This document shows positions 6,156 to 7,462 of a stretch of 7,462 bases of DNA, one piece after another. The stretch spans positions 1 through 7,462 of the forward strand of contig JBJOGJ010000194.1 in the NCBI GenBank assembly GCA_046048295.1. Reading direction: 5' to 3'. Numbering within the stretch: position 1 is the stretch's first letter; every line of letters begins with the position of its first letter. The notes under the pieces were generated by a model. That model did not search any database, was not told where the DNA came from, and worked only from the letters and a program-made list of their open reading frames with translations. The DNA comes from CBDCWA01 sp046048295. GTDB taxonomy: Bacteria > Pseudomonadota > Alphaproteobacteria > Rhizobiales > Hyphomicrobiaceae. Both the position numbers and the translations under genes were made by a program.

Positions 6156-6181
6156 GCCAGCGCGCCATGCGGCGCGCCGGC
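6156..6181 (-). promoter_or_regulatory. Strong GC hairpin between atpA and atpG
   Basis: The minus-strand RNA forms an 11-bp stem (6181-6171 with 6166-6156) made of G-C pairs apart from one G-U, closed by a 4-base GCAU loop. It begins 12 nt after the atpA stop. No U-run follows, so an efficient intrinsic terminator is unlikely. An mRNA stabilising or processing element, or partial attenuation between atpA and atpG, fits better. The two genes are needed in a 3:1 ratio in F1. The structure is seen directly; its role is inference. Confidence 0.6.
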
Positions 6182-6193
6182 GCGGAAACTTCA

Positions 6194-7462
6194 TCAGGCC
6201 GCAAAATTGGCGGTGAACTTGTCAAGCACATCGACAAGCTGCTTCTCGGTCTCAGCCGAAAGCGCCTTCTCGGCACGAATGGAGTCCAGGATCTGGCTGT
6301 TCTGCTCGCGAAGGTTGCGCAGGAACTCCTCCTCGAAACGCCCGATCTGGTTGACCTGGACGCCGTCGAGATAACCGCGGGTGCCTGCGAAGATCACGCA
6401 GACCTGCTCCTCCATCTTGAGCGGCGAGAACTGCGGCTGCTTCAGGAGCTCGGTGAGACGGGCGCCGCGAGCAAGGAGGCGCTGCGTTGCTGCGTCGAGG
6501 TCCGAGCCGAACTGGGCGAATGCGGCCATCTCACGATACTGGGCGAGCTCGCCCTTGATCTTGCCCGCCACCTGCTTCATCGCCTTGGTCTGGGCGGCGG
6601 AGCCGACGCGCGACACGGAAAGACCGACGTTCACAGCAGGACGGATGCCCTGGTAGAAGAGGTCCGTCTCGAGGAAGATCTGGCCGTCGGTGATGGAGAT
6701 GACGTTGGTCGGGATGTAGGCCGACACGTCGTTGGCCTGCGTCTCGATGACGGGCAGCGCAGTCAAGGAGCCGGCGCCATGGCCGTCGTTCAGCTTGGCG
6801 GCGCGCTCGAGAAGGCGGGAATGGAGATAGAAGACGTCGCCCGGATATGCCTCGCGGCCCGGCGGACGACGGAGCAGCAGCGACATCTGGCGGTATGCAA
6901 CGGCCTGCTTGGAGAGGTCGTCATAGGCGATCACGGCGTGCATGGCGTTGTCGCGGAAGTACTCGCCGATGGCACAGCCGGTGAAGGGCGCCAGGAACTG
7001 CATCGGCGCGGGATCGGACGCGGTCGCTGCAACGATTACGGAATAGGGAAGCGCGCCGCGCTCCTCGAGCACCTTGACGAACTGGGCAACCGTCGATCGC
7101 TTCTGGCCGACGGCGACATAGATGCAATAAAGCTTGGCGCTTTCGTCGCTGCTCTCGTGGAGCGGCTTCTGGTTGAGGAACGTGTCGAGGATGATCGCGG
7201 TCTTGCCGGTCTGGCGGTCGCCGATGACGAGCTCGCGCTGGCCGCGGCCAATCGGGATGAGCGCGTCAATGGCCTTGAGGCCGGTGGCCATCGGCTCGTG
7301 CACGGACTTGCGCGGCAGAATGCCGGGCGCCTTGACGTCGACGCGGCGGCGCTCGGCAGCGTCGATCGGGCCCTTGCCGTCGATCGGGTTGCCGAGACCA
7401 TCGACGACGCGGCCGAGCAGCCCCTTGCCCACCGGAGCCTCGACGATCGCACCCGTGCGCTT
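6194..7462 (-). CDS. atpA: ATP synthase F1 alpha subunit, N-terminus cut by the window edge
   Basis: This is the non-catalytic nucleotide-binding alpha subunit of the F1 ring. The 422 residues present run from KRTGAIVEAPVGKG to the stop at 6194. By comparison with the bovine enzyme about 88 N-terminal residues are missing, including the delta-binding end. The visible P-loop GDRQTGKT is at residues 81-88 of this fragment. The arginine finger is R285 in LSVSRVGSAAQ, equivalent to bovine alpha R373. LPVIETQANDVSAYIPTN (236-253) and the helical C-terminal domain are intact. The frame is open to the last base of the window, so the gene continues beyond it. Apparent start codons inside (for example GTG at 7432) are internal. 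atpG follows after 95 nt. Confidence 0.98.
   Translation of the reverse strand, partial: KRTGAIVEAPVGKGLLGRVVDGLGNPIDGKGPIDAAERRRVDVKAPGILPRKSVHEPMATGLKAIDALIPIGRGQRELVIGDRQTGKTAIILDTFLNQKPLHESSDESAKLYCIYVAVGQKRSTVAQFVKVLEERGALPYSVIVAATASDPAPMQFLAPFTGCAIGEYFRDNAMHAVIAYDDLSKQAVAYRQMSLLLRRPPGREAYPGDVFYLHSRLLERAAKLNDGHGAGSLTALPVIETQANDVSAYIPTNVISITDGQIFLETDLFYQGIRPAVNVGLSVSRVGSAAQTKAMKQVAGKIKGELAQYREMAAFAQFGSDLDAATQRLLARGARLTELLKQPQFSPLKMEEQVCVIFAGTRGYLDGVQVNQIGRFEEEFLRNLREQNSQILDSIRAEKALSAETEKQLVDVLDKFTANFAA

Noticed and set aside
6156..6181. Intrinsic terminator after atpA
   Set aside because: The stem is strong but no U-run follows, and atpG and atpD continue on the same strand as expected for one operon.
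5463..6374. A 303-codon plus-strand open frame opposite atpG and the end of atpA
   Set aside because: It overlaps two certain genes on the other strand, shows no domain or ribosome site, and is explained by GC-rich codon bias.

Overview
The window looks like the chromosome of a high-GC alphaproteobacterium, most likely from Hyphomicrobiales (Rhizobiales). Three things point there. The F1-ATPase genes run alpha-gamma-beta-epsilon with no Fo genes among them. The beta subunit has the alphaproteobacterial-type insertion at residues 201-217. A palindromic intergenic element with GTCATCCCGG ends, of a type common in that order, sits at the left edge. This placement is inference from sequence features, not from a database search.

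Layout, left to right. Positions 1-471 hold no convincing gene. They carry one complete 114-bp palindromic element (111-224), the right-hand end of a second copy (1-45), a G-rich quadruplex-type motif, a short stem-loop and an AT-richer stretch that may hold a promoter. At 472-1989 (+) lies a 505-residue polytopic membrane protein of the DUF4153/DUF4173 type, of unknown function. It converges on a minus-strand EamA/DMT-family transporter (2018-2860), with only 28 bp between the stop codons and an inverted repeat across the junction.

From the right edge leftward, the minus strand carries the F1 part of ATP synthase: atpA (5' end cut by the window), atpG, atpD, then an unexpected 111-residue acidic, four-cysteine protein, then atpC. 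Gaps are 95, 27, 63 and 5 nt in transcription order. No clear intrinsic terminator follows atpC, and the transporter lies just beyond, so it may be co-transcribed.

The atp genes encode the catalytic head and stalk (alpha3 beta3 gamma epsilon) that couples proton flow to ATP synthesis at the inner membrane. atpH would be expected upstream of atpA outside the window, and the Fo genes at another locus. All catalytic signatures that can be seen in alpha and beta are intact. The points most worth following up are the unrecognised Cys-containing gene inserted between atpD and atpC, the strong GC hairpin plus a second hairpin in the atpA-atpG gap, and the probable non-ATG (CTG) start of the transporter overlapping the atpC stop codon.
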